Shown one piece after another: positions 8,269-21,041 of a stretch of 64,000 nt of DNA. The notes under the pieces were generated by a model. That model made no database searches. It worked only from the letters and a program-made list of their open reading frames with translations, and was not told where the DNA came from. Origin of the DNA: Microbacterium sp. NIBRBAC000506063 (GTDB lineage Bacteria; Actinomycetota; Actinomycetes; Actinomycetales; Microbacteriaceae); assembly GCF_017968845.1 (NCBI RefSeq), contig NZ_CP072876.1, positions 2,512,191-2,576,190 on the forward strand. Reading direction: 5' to 3'. Each line of letters begins with the position of its first letter. Within the stretch, counting starts at the first letter, position 1. The position numbers and the translations under genes are program-made.

Positions 8269-10348
8269 GTGACTGCCGAGTATTCCGCCCACCACCTCCA
8301 GGTCCTCGAGGGACTCGAAGCGGTCCGCAAGCGCCCGGGCATGTACATCGGCTCGAACGGCTCTCCCGGTCTCATGCACTGCCTCTGGGAGATCATCGAC
8401 AACGCCGTCGACGAGGCGGTGGCCGGCAACGGCGATCGGATCGAGGTGATCCTCCGGTCGGACGGCAGCGTCGAGGTGCGCGATCACGGTCGCGGCATAC
8501 CCGTCGACATCGAGCCGCGAACAGGACTCAGCGGTGTCGAGGTCGTCTTCACCAAACTGCACGCCGGCGGCAAGTTCGGCGGCGGCTCGTATGCGGCATC
8601 CGGAGGCCTGCACGGCGTCGGCGCCTCGGTCGTCAACGCGCTCTCCGAGCGACTCGAGGTGCAGGTCGACCGCGGAGGCAAGACCTGGGCCATGTCGTTC
8701 CATCGGGGCGAGCCCGGCACGTTCGCCGACGGCGGGAAGGGCGAGCTGCGTCCGGATGCGCCCTTCACGCCCTTCGAGGAACAGAGCGAGCTGCACGTCG
8801 TCGGCAAGGCGCCGCGCGGCGCGACCGGCACGCGCGTGCGCTACTGGGCCGATCAGCAGATCTTCACCAAGGACGCGACCTTCCAGCTTCCCGAACTGGA
8901 GACCCGCGCCCGGCAGACCGCCTTCCTCGTCCCGGGCTCGAGATCGTCATCCGCGACGAGCGCGGCGAGGAGGTCGTGGAGACCTCCCACCGCTACGACG
9001 GCGGGATCGCCGAGTTCGTCGAGTTCCTCGCCCCGATGCGCCGCTGACCGACACGTGGCGCATCCAGGGCAGCGGCACCTACAAGGAGACGGTGCCCGTG
9101 CTGCAGGCGAACGGCACGATGGCATCGACCGAGGTGGAACGCGAGTGCAAGGTCGACATCGCGGTGCGCTGGGGCACCGGGTACGAGACCGTCACGCGCT
9201 CCTTCGTGAACATCATCGCCACACCCAAGGGGGCACCCATCAGCAGGGCTTCGAGCAGGAGCTGCTGAAGGTGCTGCGCGCGCAGGTCGATCAGAACGCG
9301 CGACGGCTCAAGGTCGGCAACGACAAGGTCGAGAAGGACGACGTGCTCGCGGGCCTCACGGCCGTGCTCACCGTCGAGGTGCCCGAGCCGCAGTTCGAGG
9401 GCCAGACCAAGGAGGTGCTCGGAACCCCGGCGGTGCGCCAGATCGTCGCGCAGGTGCTGCGCAAGGAGCTGGGCGCCCGGTTCTCCTCAACCAAGCGCGA
9501 CGACAAGAACCAGGTCTCCCTGCTGCTGGACAAGGTCGTCTCGGAGATGAAGGCGCGCGTCGCGGCGCGTACTCACAAGGAGACGCAGCGCCGCAAGAAC
9601 GCGCTGGAGTCTTCGTCGCTGCCCGCGAAGCTCGTCGACTGCCGGACGAACGACGTCGCCCACTCCGAGCTGTTCATCGTCGAGGGCGACTCCGCGCTCG
9701 GCACCGCCAAACACGCGCGCAACAGCGAGTTCCAGGCTCTGCTGCCCATCCGGGGCAAGATCCTCAACGTGCAGAAGGCGTCGGTCTCCGACATGCTCTC
9801 CAACGCCGAGTGCGCCTCGATCATCCAGGTGATCGGTGCCGGCTCCGGCCGGTCCTTCGATCTGTCCGCGGCCCGCTACGGCAAGATCATCCTCATGAGC
9901 GACGCCGACGTCGACGGTGCGCACATCCGGACGCTCCTGCTGACGCTCTTCTTCCGTTACATGCGGCCGCTCATCGAGGACGGCCGCGTCTTCGCCGCCG
10001 TGCCGCCGCTGCATCGCGTCGTCGTGATCAACCCGGCTCCAAGCCCAACGAGACGATCTACACCTACAGCGAGCAGGAACTGCACACGCTGCTGGCCAAG
10101 CTCCGCAAGGCGAACAAGCGCTGGCAGGAGCCGGTGCAGCGCTACAAGGGCCTGGGTGAGATGGACGCCGAGCAGCTGGCGACGACGACGATGGACCGCT
10201 CAGGGCGCCTGCTGCGGCGCGTCCGCATGCAGGACGCCGAAGACGCGGGTCGTGTGTTCGAGCTGCTCATGGGCAACGAGGTCGCCCGCGGCGCGACTTC
10301 ATCGTGCGCTCCTCGGATCAGCTCTCGCGCGAGGCGATCGACGCCTGA
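8269..10348 (+). CDS. parE: DNA topoisomerase IV subunit B (five frameshifts)
   Basis: After five one-base repairs (near 8935, 9042, 9233, 10037 and 10288) the product is 694 residues, normal for ParE. The GHKL ATPase domain starts with [14 protein letters not shown] and IIDNAVDEA. The transducer domain includes TSLL-type residues around [10 protein letters not shown]. The TOPRIM domain shows [15 protein letters not shown] and [16 protein letters not shown], with the metal-binding E and DxD. The C-terminus has [18 protein letters not shown]. With ParC it decatenates daughter chromosomes. GTG at 8269 gives the family N-terminus [15 protein letters not shown]. parE and parC face each other tail to tail, 59 bp apart. 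Confidence 0.92.
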
Positions 10349-10384
10349 GCGGAGGCCTTCCGCCGTCGAACCCGTGCCGCGAGA

Positions 10385-10406
10385 CGGAGCGGCGTGGGTC
10401 GCTCCG
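10385..10406. terminator. Bidirectional hairpin between parE and parC
   Basis: A 7-bp stem CGGAGCG/CGCTCCG with an 8-nt loop lies between the convergent parE and parC stops. It has no U-tract, as is common in high-G+C Actinobacteria. Confidence 0.5.
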
Positions 10407-10407
10407 C

Positions 10408-12847
10408 TCAGCCGAGTGTGCGACCGACCGTGCCGATGACCGCGTCCAGCGGCTGTCCGGAGCCGTCGCGGCGCGCACCGGCCTCCGGAAGAGCGCGCAC
10501 GGCGCCGTCGGGGCCGGTCGCGTAGGCGGGGCGGGGCCGACCCAGGCCAGCGTCAGCCGGTCTTCGCCCTTGAGGAAGGCGTGTGCCCGGACGCCGCCGG
10601 TGGCACGACCCTTCGCCGGGTAGTCGGCGAAGTGCGAGACCTTGGCCCTGCCGGCATCCGTTCCGGGGATGATCGACTCGGAGCCGGAGACCGTGACCAC
10701 GACCGCCTCGGTCTGCGGGGCGACGACCGCGAAGTGGACGACGGATGCCGCGCCGCCGAGCTTGATGCCCGCCATACCTCCGGCGGCGGCGCCCTGCGGC
10801 CTGACCGCCGAGGCGGCGAAGCGCAGCAGCTGCGCGTCGGAGGTGACGAAGACCAGTTCGGCGTCGTCGGCGGCGTCGGCGGCACCCGCGACGGTGTCGC
10901 CGGGCTTGAGGCCGATCACCTCGACCTCGGGACGCACCGGCAGAGCCGAGGGGACGAAGCGTTTCACCACGCCCTGGGCGGTCCCGATCGCGATCGGCGT
11001 GTCGGAGTCGAAGCGCACGAAGGCCAGCACCCGCTCCCCGCGGTCGGTCAGGCCGAGATAGTCGTGGATCGGGGTTCCTGCCGCCAGCTGCACCGATGTC
11101 GCCGGCACGGACGGCAGGTCGACGGGGGAGAAGCGCAGCACGCGCCCCGCGGTGGTGAGGGCGCCGAGCTCGCCGCGGACCGTCCCCTCGGCCGTGGCGA
11201 GGATCGCATCGTGCTTGCTGCGTCGTGCGGGCGCCGACAGGGTCGCGTCCTCGGGGAGCTCGACGCGCACCGCGCGCCCGGTCGTGGAGAGGACGAGGAG
11301 AGTCGGGGCATCGGCGATCTGCAGATCGGCCTCGCCCGCCTTGGCGCGTCGCGGAGCGGCGGGCTTCGCATTCATCAGCAGTGTGCGGCGGGGCGTGCCG
11401 TAGGCCTCGGCGGCGGTGTCCAGCTCCTGCGCCACTTGCGCGCGCAGGAGGGCGTCGTCGGCGAGCAGCTCGCGCAGCCGCGCGATCTCGGCCTGCAGTG
11501 CATCACGTTCGGTCTCGAGCTCGATGCGGGAGAACTTCGTCAACCGGCGCAGGCGCAGCTCGAGGATGTAGTCGGCCTGCAGGTCGCTGAGGTCGAAGAC
11601 CTCGCGCAGCCTTGTGCGCGCCTGCTCGGCGTCGTCGGACGAGCGGATGAGCTGGATGACCTCGTCGATGTCGAGGATCGCGACCAGCAGTCCTTCGACG
11701 AGGTGGAGGCGCTCTTCGCGGCGGGCGAGGCGGTACCGGCTGCGCCGGGTGATGACCTCGAGGCGGTGGCCACGTAGACCGAGAGCAGCTCCTTGAGCCC
11801 GAGCGTGCGGGGCTGACCGTCGACGAGGGCGACGTTGTTGATGCTGAAGGAGTCCTCCAGCGGGTGAAGCGGTACAGCTGTTCGAGAACGGCGTGCGGAT
11901 CGAAGCCCGTCTTGATGCCGATCGTGATCTTCAGACCGTTCTGCCGGTCGGTGAGGTCGGTGACGTCGCTGATGCCCTGCAGTTTCTTGGACTGGACGGC
12001 GTCGCGGATCTTCTCGATGAGCCGCTCGGGCCCGACCATGTACGGCAGCTCGGTGACCACGATGCCCGTCCGCCGCGGTCCGAGCGGCTCGATGGAGGTC
12101 TTGCCGCGCACCTTGAAGGCGCCGCGGCCGGTGGCATAGGCGTCCTTGATGCCGTCGAGCCCATGATGATGCCGCCGGAGGGGAAGTCGGGTCCGGGCAC
12201 GAACTCCATGAGCTCGTCCAGGGTGGCCTCCGGGTTCTCCAGCAGATGCACGGCCGCGGCGACGACCTCGATGAGGTTGTGCGGGCCATGTTCGTCGCCA
12301 TGCCGACGGCGATGCCGGCCGCGCCGTTGACGAGCAGATTCGGGAAGGCGGCGGGAAGCACCGAGGGCTGCTGGAACTGGCCGTCGTAGTTGGGGATGAA
12401 GTCGACGACGTCCTCGTCGAGGTTCTCGGTGAGGGCGAGGGCTGCGGGCGCCAGGCGCGCCTCGGTGTACCGCGATGCGGCGGGGCCGTCGTCGAGAGAG
12501 CCGAAGTTGCCGTGCCCGTCGACGAGGGGGACGCGCAGGGCGAAGGGCTGGGCCAGACGCACGAGCGCGTCGTAGATGGGGGAGTCGCCGTGGGGGTGGA
12601 GCTTTCCCATCACCTCGCCGACGACGCGGGCGCTCTTGACGTGGCCGCGATCGGGCCGCAGGCCCATCTCCGCCATCTGGTACAGGATGCGCCGCTGCAC
12701 GGGCTTGAGGCCGTCGCGGGCGTCGGGGAGCGCTCGCGAGTAGATCACCGAATAGGCGTACTCGAGGAAGGATCCCTGCATCTCGCTGGAGAGCTCGATG
12801 TCCTGGATGCGCTCCTGGACAGGTTCGGGCGACGGGGTGCGGGGCAT
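10408..12847 (-). CDS. parC: DNA topoisomerase IV subunit A (five frameshifts)
   Basis: Five single-base repairs (near 12288, 12161, 11862, 11771 and 10530) give 814 residues. The N-terminal breakage-reunion domain contains [39 protein letters not shown] (the quinolone-resistance region, with Ser-Pro at the usual spot) and [12 protein letters not shown], which holds the strand-passing tyrosine. A coiled-coil segment ([20 protein letters not shown]) is followed by a C-terminal beta-pinwheel with several G-x-R-x-L-like blades. The ATG has GCAGGAG 4 nt upstream. It partners the convergent parE product. The assignment as ParC rather than GyrA rests on the pairing and on the shorter pinwheel without a clear GyrA box. 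Confidence 0.9.
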
Positions 12848-12945
12848 GGGCTCCTGCCAACAACGAGAGACGACACGATGGACGCGCCCCGGAGCTCGGG
12901 TCTGAACGAGGCGATCCGGACACGGCCTGTGCGAGACTGTCCCGG

Positions 12946-14067
12946 ATGCCAATAATGCTACCGCCCGCTCCCGCATCCTCCCGGAGCGTCGTCGGGGTGG
13001 CGGGCGACCTCCTCGCCGCGCTCCGCGGGGAGTCGACCTGGCTCGCGCCGGCGCGATCGGTCGTCCTGGTGGTGGTCGACGGGCTCGGCGCGATCGCGCT
13101 GCGTGCCCATGCCGGGCACGCGCGGACGCTGTCGGCGGCGATGGGGAAGCGCGACGTCGGCCACACGGTCTTCCCGAGCACCACCGCCTCGGCACTGACG
13201 AGCATCCTCACCGGTGTGCAGCCCGGCGAGCACGGACTCGTCGGGTTCCGGGTGCGCGATCCGCGCCGCGACGCGCTGTTCAACCAGCTCACGGACTGGG
13301 AGAAGGCCGGGATCGATCCGCTCACCTGGCAGGGTTCGCCGACCGTCTTCGAGCGTGCGACCGCGGAGGGGAGGGATGCTTTCGCCGTGGGTGTGCGCGA
13401 ATACGCCGGGAGCGGCTTCACCCGCGCTGTGCTGAGGGGGCGGGGTTCGTCCCGCCGATTCGCCCGCTGAGCGCGTCTCCCGCGCCTACGAGCTCGCCGC
13501 GACGCACCCGGCTCCGTCGTCTACTGCTACCTCCCGGAGGCCGACAAGGCCGGACACAAGCACGGGATGGACTCGCCGCGCTGGATCGCCGCGCTGGAGA
13601 CGATCGACGCCGCCCTGTCGCAGCGGGTGCCCGCCGGGGTTGGCGTGCTCGTGACATCCGATCACGGGATGATCGACGTCCCCGCCCACCGGCACACGAT
13701 CCTCATGCAGGGAGACGCCTGCTTGGACGGCGTGCGGCACATCGGCGGCGAGCCGCGCATGCTGCACGTGTACCTGGAGTCGGATGCCGCGCCCGCCGAT
13801 GTCGCGCAGCGCTGGCTGTCCTCGCTCTCCGGAGTGGCCGAGGTCGCGACCAAGGCGGAGGCCGTCGCCGCGGGACTCTTCGGGCCGGTGGTGACCGAGG
13901 AAGCCGCGGCGCGCCTGGGCGATATCATCGTCGCCGCACGCGGGAACCGTGCGATCTATGACGGCACGGCCGAGGACCAGCGCGCCCAGGGGATGATCGG
14001 GCAGCACGGTTCGCTGACGCCGGAGGAGCGACAGGTGCCGCTCATCCGTCTCGGCGCCTTCGGGTGA
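12946..14067 (+). CDS. Alkaline phosphatase-superfamily phosphodiesterase/pyrophosphatase (three frameshifts)
   Basis: About 374 residues of the nucleotide pyrophosphatase/phosphodiesterase branch of the alkaline phosphatase superfamily. Metal and nucleophile residues appear in order: VVVDGLG (Asp), [18 protein letters not shown] (Thr nucleophile), [11 protein letters not shown] (Asp, His, His), [11 protein letters not shown] (Asp-His) and [10 protein letters not shown] (His). Breaks cluster near 13440, 13455 and 13511; three inserted bases restore the frame, consistent with both ends being in the same frame. No signal peptide or membrane segment is obvious, so it is probably cytoplasmic. The substrate is not known. 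It is convergent with sepH, 12 bp from its stop. Confidence 0.8.
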
Positions 14068-14079
14068 GGGCCGGCCGGC

Positions 14080-15098
14080 TCAGTCGTCGGTCCGTGCGCC
14101 GAACACGATCTCGTCCCAGGAGGGCATCGCGTTGCGCCGACGCTTCCGGGCCGAGGAGGCATCCGCGAGCTCCGGTCCGGGTTCGGGCTCGGGTGCGTCC
14201 GGCTCGTCGTCCTCGAGTGCTTCGAAGAGCGCGATCGGGCTGTGCTCCTGCGTGTCGTTCTCTTCGTGCGAGGGCGCGGACTCGCGCTGTCCGCGTCGGC
14301 GGCGCAGCGCCTCGAGCAGGTCGGCGGTCTCCGCACTGGTCGTGACGTCTTCGGGGGCGCGGGTCATCGCGGCCTCCTGCACGGCGGCGTTCGCCCGCTC
14401 CGGCACGGGTGGCGCATCGGTGTCGGCCTCGGGATCGACGAGCGCACGCGGTCCGAACGCCCCGGAGTCGAAACGAGAGTCGTCCTTGTACGGCGAGGTG
14501 CGCTCGGTGTCGAGTGCGCGCAGTCGCGGGATGAGCCCGTCGGGGAGGGCGCCCTGGCGCGAGAGCTGGGTGGCGTCGGTGTTGAGGGCGCCAGCGTGCT
14601 GCTGCGCGGTTCGAAGCTCCAGCGGGCGTCATGGGCGACGTCGGATGCCGTGAACTCCAGCTTCACGGTCCAGCCGCGTTCGTCCTTCCAGCTGACCCAG
14701 CGCTCGTCGGTGGCCTCGAGGGAGGCGAGCTTGGCGCGGATGGCGGCGCCGAAGGTGGGCTGGGCCGCGGGCTCGACCTCGCTGCCCAGCAGCACGGGGA
14801 CCGCGAGCGCCTGGCCGATGATGTGCTCCCGCTCGGCCACGACGGGTCCTTCGAAGCGGATGACGTCTTCGAGACTGATGCCCAGGAGCTCGGAGACCTC
14901 CGCGGAGGTGAGTCCTGAGCGGATGTGCGCCTGGATCTCCCGCGGGCTCACCGCGCTCACCGCATCCGACGTCCGCGCCTGGGCGCGTCGCATCTCGCGG
15001 CGCAGCACCTCGTCGATCGGGAGGGCGAAACGGGTGCCGGATTCCGTGGCCAGGACGAGGACGTTGTCCTCGGTGCCGACGATCGTGACGTTCTCCAT
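14080..15098 (-). CDS. sepH: Septation protein SepH (one frameshift)
   Basis: A 339-residue protein of the DUF3071/SepH family, which in Streptomyces and Mycobacterium binds FtsZ and promotes its assembly. The N-terminal conserved domain includes ESGTRFALPIDEVLRREMRR and the helix-turn-helix-like SGLTSAEVSELLGISLEDVI, followed by HIIGQALAVPVLLG. The rest is an acidic linker, with a conserved tail NAMPSWDEIVFGARTDD; a short conserved C-terminal motif of this kind is expected to contact FtsZ. The frame breaks once near 14590 and is restored by one C. The ATG at 15098 follows AGAGGG. Confidence 0.9.
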
Positions 15099-15286
15099 AC
15101 CAATGCCCTCTGGTGGGTTTGGGACCATGGTGCCACGCCGCTGTGCGAGCACCGGGAATAGACCGGGCGCGCCGTGAGTTTTCCTCCGCGGCCGAACTGC
15201 ATTTGCGAAAAGACGTTCCGTCATGCAAACTATGGCCGCTGATTACCCGAATCATGCCCTCACCCACGAAAGCGGAGAACCGACGA

Positions 15287-15576
15287 ATGGCAACCGACTA
15301 CGACGCCCCCGCAAGAGCGACGACGACAGCGAGTCGATCGAAGCCCTCAAGGAGCGCGTCCCGGACAAGATGTCCGGCTCGGTGGACGTCGAGGACTCTG
15401 ACAACCCGTCGAGCTTCGACCTTCCGGGCGCCGACCTCTCCGACGTCGAGCTCGACGTGGTCGTCCTCCCGGCGCAGCGCGACGAGTTCACCTGCATGAG
15501 CTGCTTCCTCGTCAAGCACCGCTCGCAGCTCGACCACGAGGGTGCGGACGGGCCGATCTGCACCGAGTGCGCCTGA
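15287..15576 (+). CDS. DUF4193 family zinc-ribbon protein (one frameshift)
   Basis: A 96-residue acidic protein starting MATDYDAPRKSDDD after one base is added near 15311. The C-terminal half has two Cys-x-x-Cys knuckles (FTCMSCFLV and GPICTECA) that should bind one zinc, as in the DUF4193 family, which is almost universal in Actinobacteria. Its function is unknown. The 188-bp gap before it holds the promoters of this gene and of divergent sepH. Confidence 0.82.
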
Positions 15577-15591
15577 GCGTTCGCGTCGCGC

Positions 15592-16065
15592 TCAGCGTGC
15601 CGCGACGCGTGCCCGTGAGATCGCCGCGACGAGGCGGTCCGGCGTGCGTGTCGAGATCGTCCAGCTCGGCACCGGATCGGCGGGATCGATGTTCGGAACG
15701 ACCACCGCGCCGTCGACCCCGCCGCGGATCAGGTGCCACCCGCGTGCGTCCAGCCCGGCTCCGCGCACGTTCGCGGCCTCGTCGCCGGTGAAGCCCTGGG
15801 GCTCGCCGAGCCAACGGGCGTCGATGTGCGCGCGACCGGCGCGCAGCACCGAGCCCTCCACGCTGACGACGGGGGAGGCGAGCACGGCGGCGATCAGCAC
15901 CGCGAGGGTCGCCAGGAGCCCGAGGACGAGGGCGAGCACCGAGCCGACGGGCAGGAACGACAGACTCACCATCGGACCGGCCAGTGCGATCGCCACGAAG
16001 AACGGCAGGCTGGGCGTGAGACGCTCACGGTAGCGGGGTTGGGTGTCGTGCGGTGAGTTCTGCAT
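15592..16065 (-). CDS. DUF3093 membrane protein
   Basis: A complete 157-residue protein with two adjacent hydrophobic helices near residues 19-68 (FFVAIALAGPMVSLSFLPVG and VLGLLATLAVLIAAVLA), then a cytoplasmic-like domain containing GEPQGFTGDEAANVRG and IDPADPVPSWTISTRTP. It matches the DUF3093 family, an actinobacterial unknown usually found next to dut, as here. The two genes diverge with only 11 bp between their starts. Confidence 0.82.
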   Translation of the reverse strand: MQNSPHDTQPRYRERLTPSLPFFVAIALAGPMVSLSFLPVGSVLALVLGLLATLAVLIAAVLASPVVSVEGSVLRAGRAHIDARWLGEPQGFTGDEAANVRGAGLDARGWHLIRGGVDGAVVVPNIDPADPVPSWTISTRTPDRLVAAISRARVAAR

Positions 16066-16071
16066 TAGCCT
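16066..16071 (+). promoter_or_regulatory. -10 element of dut promoter
   Basis: TAGCCT ends 5 nt before the GTG at 16077. It supports that start over an in-frame GTG at 16053, which would overlap the divergent DUF3093 gene. Confidence 0.5.
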
Positions 16072-16076
16072 CAGGG

Positions 16077-16553
16077 GTGACCGATTCTGTGGACATCCCC
16101 ATTATCGCCCCGGCCGTGCCGGTGTACGCCCATCCCGGTGACGCAGGGGCGGATCTGGTCTCGACCGAGACCGTCCGACTCGAGCCCGGAGCCCGGGCGC
16201 TCGTGGGCACCGGAGTGCGCATCGCCCTGCCCGAGGGATACGCGGCGTTCGTGGTCCCGCGCAGCGGCCTGGCGGCCAAGCACGGCATCACGGTCGTCAA
16301 CTCTCCGGGCACCGTCGACGCCGGCTATCGCGGCGAGATCAAGGTCACGCTGCTGAACACCGACACCTCGAGCGCGTACGATGTGTCGGTCGGCGATCGC
16401 ATCGCCCAGCTCATCATCATGCCGGTGACCCGAGCGCGATTCCTGCCCGTCGAGGAGCTGCCGGACAGCTCTCGCGGGGAGGGAGGCTTCGGCTCCACCG
16501 GGACCCAGTCGGCGGCGCAGGACGCCGCCGCACACGCAGGAAAGACATCATGA
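16077..16553 (+). CDS. dut: Deoxyuridine 5'-triphosphate nucleotidohydrolase (dUTPase)
   Basis: A 158-residue trimeric dUTPase that converts dUTP to dUMP and diphosphate, keeping uracil out of DNA. All five motifs are present: motif 1 HPGDAGADLVS, motif 2 VPRSGLAAKHGI, motif 3 VNSPGTVDAGYRGEIKV with the catalytic Asp, motif 4 GDRIAQLIIMPV and motif 5 RGEGGFGSTG. The stop overlaps the ATG of the DUF3710 gene by 4 nt, and DUF3159 overlaps that in turn, forming a three-gene operon. Confidence 0.95.
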   Translation: MTDSVDIPIIAPAVPVYAHPGDAGADLVSTETVRLEPGARALVGTGVRIALPEGYAAFVVPRSGLAAKHGITVVNSPGTVDAGYRGEIKVTLLNTDTSSAYDVSVGDRIAQLIIMPVTRARFLPVEELPDSSRGEGGFGSTGTQSAAQDAAAHAGKTS

Positions 16554-17135
16554 CCGACGAGAACACCCCGAGCCTGAAGGCCGCACCGGCAGGCCGCGCC
16601 ACCGACGGCCCTTCGACGAATCGGAGGCCAATCCGGTCCGCCCTACATCGACCTCGGCGGCATCAAGGTGCTGCCGCGCGAGGGTCTGAACCTGCGCCTC
16701 GAGGTCGAGGAGCAGACCAAGCGGATCGTCGCGGTCGGTCTGGACTACGCCGGATCGACCCTCCAGGTGCAGCCCTTCGCGGCGCCCCGCACCGGAGGGC
16801 TCTGGCACGAGACCCGTGAACAGATCCGCGAGCAGGTCCGTCAGCAGGGCGGTCGTGTCGAGGAGCGGGAAGGGCCGCTCGGCCGGGAGCTGCTCGCCGA
16901 GGTGCCCGCCGCCGCGGCACAGGGCTCTGGACTGCGTCTCGCACGTTTCGTCGGCGTCGACGGGCCGCGCTGGTTCCTGCGCGGAGTGATCGGCGGTGCC
17001 GCGACTTCCGATCTCGATGCTGCCGCACAGATCGAGGACCTCTTCCGGTCGATCGTCGTCGTGCGCGGCACGGTGCCCATGCCGCCGCGCGACCTCATCC
17101 CGCTCAAGATGCCGGCGACCCCGGGTTCGGCGTGA
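16550..17135 (+). CDS. DUF3710 family protein (two frameshifts)
   Basis: About 195 residues once bases are restored near 16607 and 16642. The conserved core runs from YIDLGGIKVLPREGLNLRLE through RLARFVGVDGPRWFLRGVIG to GTVPMPPRDLIPLKMP, a good match to the DUF3710 family, conserved in Actinobacteria beside dut. No enzymatic motif is recognised. It overlaps both dut upstream and DUF3159 downstream. Confidence 0.82.
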
Positions 17136-17893
17136 GCGAGGTCCGACCGGAGCCGGAGTCGGGGCCGGAGCAGACCCACCCGCGGACGCGCAGCCGGCGG
17201 CATCCGACGTCCTCGGTGCGGCGCTCGGCGCCGCCGCTCGGAAAGCGGGTCTCGACCCGGAGGGCGAAGCCGACACGCGCACCGTCGTGTGGTCGGCGAT
17301 GGGCGGCTGGCGCGGGATCCTCGAGTCGGTCCTGCCCAGCCTCGCGTTCGTCGTGCTCTACACGCTCCGGCCGGATCCGCTGATCCTCTCGCTGGGCGTG
17401 TCCGTCGGCCTCGCCGCGGTGTTCACCGTGGTGCGCATCGCGCAGAAGTCGCCGCCGTCGGCCGCGCTGGGCGGGCTGATCGCCGCGGGTGCCGCCGCCG
17501 CACTGGCGCTGTGGACTGGAAGGGGGAGGACAACTTCGTCCTCGGCTTCTTCACGAATGCGATCTACGGCAGCGTGCTGCTCGTGTCCGCACTGATCGGC
17601 TGGTCGCTGATCGGCCTCGGCATCGGCTATCTCATGGGGAGGGCACCGCGTGGCGCTCCGACCGTCGGAAGCGCCGTGCCTTCTTCTGGCTCACGCTGGC
17701 CTGGTCCTCGCTGTTCTTCCTGCGTCTGGGCGTGCAGCTCCCGCTCTATTTCGCCGCCGACGTCACTGCGTTGGGCGTCGCCAAGATCGCGATGGGGCTG
17801 CCGCTCTTCGCACCCATGGTGGCGGTCTCCTGGCTTGTCGTGCGGGCTCTCTATCCGCGCGCTCCGGAGGAATCCGAGGACGCCTCCGCGTGA
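17132..17893 (+). CDS. DUF3159 integral membrane protein (three frameshifts)
   Basis: About 254 residues after bases are restored near 17162, 17521 and 17641. A short soluble N-terminus leads to the family block VVWSAMGGWRGILESVLPSL, then at least five hydrophobic helices, among them LAFVVLYTLRPDPLILSLGV, LGFFTNAIYGSVLLVSALIG, FFWLTLAWSSLFFLRLGVQL and MVAVSWLVVRALYP. This matches the DUF3159 family of actinobacterial multi-pass membrane proteins of unknown function. It is the last gene of the dut operon; a palindrome and the aconitase gene follow. Confidence 0.82.
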
Positions 17894-17896
17894 TAC

Positions 17897-17922
17897 GATT
17901 TATCTCGACATCAAGATAAATC
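17897..17922. promoter_or_regulatory. Palindromic operator upstream of aconitase
   Basis: A dyad with perfect 9-bp arms GATTTATCT and AGATAAATC around an 8-nt centre in which two more base pairs match. It is strikingly A+T-rich for this genome and sits 112 bp upstream of the acnA start, 4 bp after the previous stop. The TCT-GA-TC-AGA core resembles MarR-family sites reported for TamR, which controls aconitase in Streptomyces. The regulator here is inferred. Confidence 0.65.
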
Positions 17923-18034
17923 ATGTCCTCCCGCCCGCAGCGACGGGTAAGGTGAACCTTGCTAGCCGCAGGTGCCGAGGGCGAGGAAGATGGAAGCGAC
18001 GAGTGCCTCCATCCGAGCAAAAGGAGACGGACCC

Positions 18035-20888
<2,854 letters not shown>

Positions 20889-20900
20889 TGCACGAGTGGA

Positions 20901-20930
20901 GGGGATCGGATGCCGCGGCATCCGATCCCC
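20901..20930 (+). terminator. Intrinsic terminator of acnA
   Basis: A perfect 30-nt palindrome (GGGGATCGGATGCCG and its reverse complement), followed by CTTTCCC, 12 nt after the acnA stop. Confidence 0.8.
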
Positions 20931-21041
20931 CTTTCCCGTCCCCGCCGCGGCTCATGGTTCGTGCAGGAGCGGGAACGATAGAATCATCAGGTTGAATCCG
21001 CTCGGCGGATCTTTCCGTCGAGTATCAACGAGGAGGTGCGG

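Noticed and set aside
8269..12847. parE and parC as pseudogenes
   Set aside because: All motifs are intact once ten single bases are restored, and the same error type affects many essential genes. Decay would also give substitutions, larger deletions and insertions.
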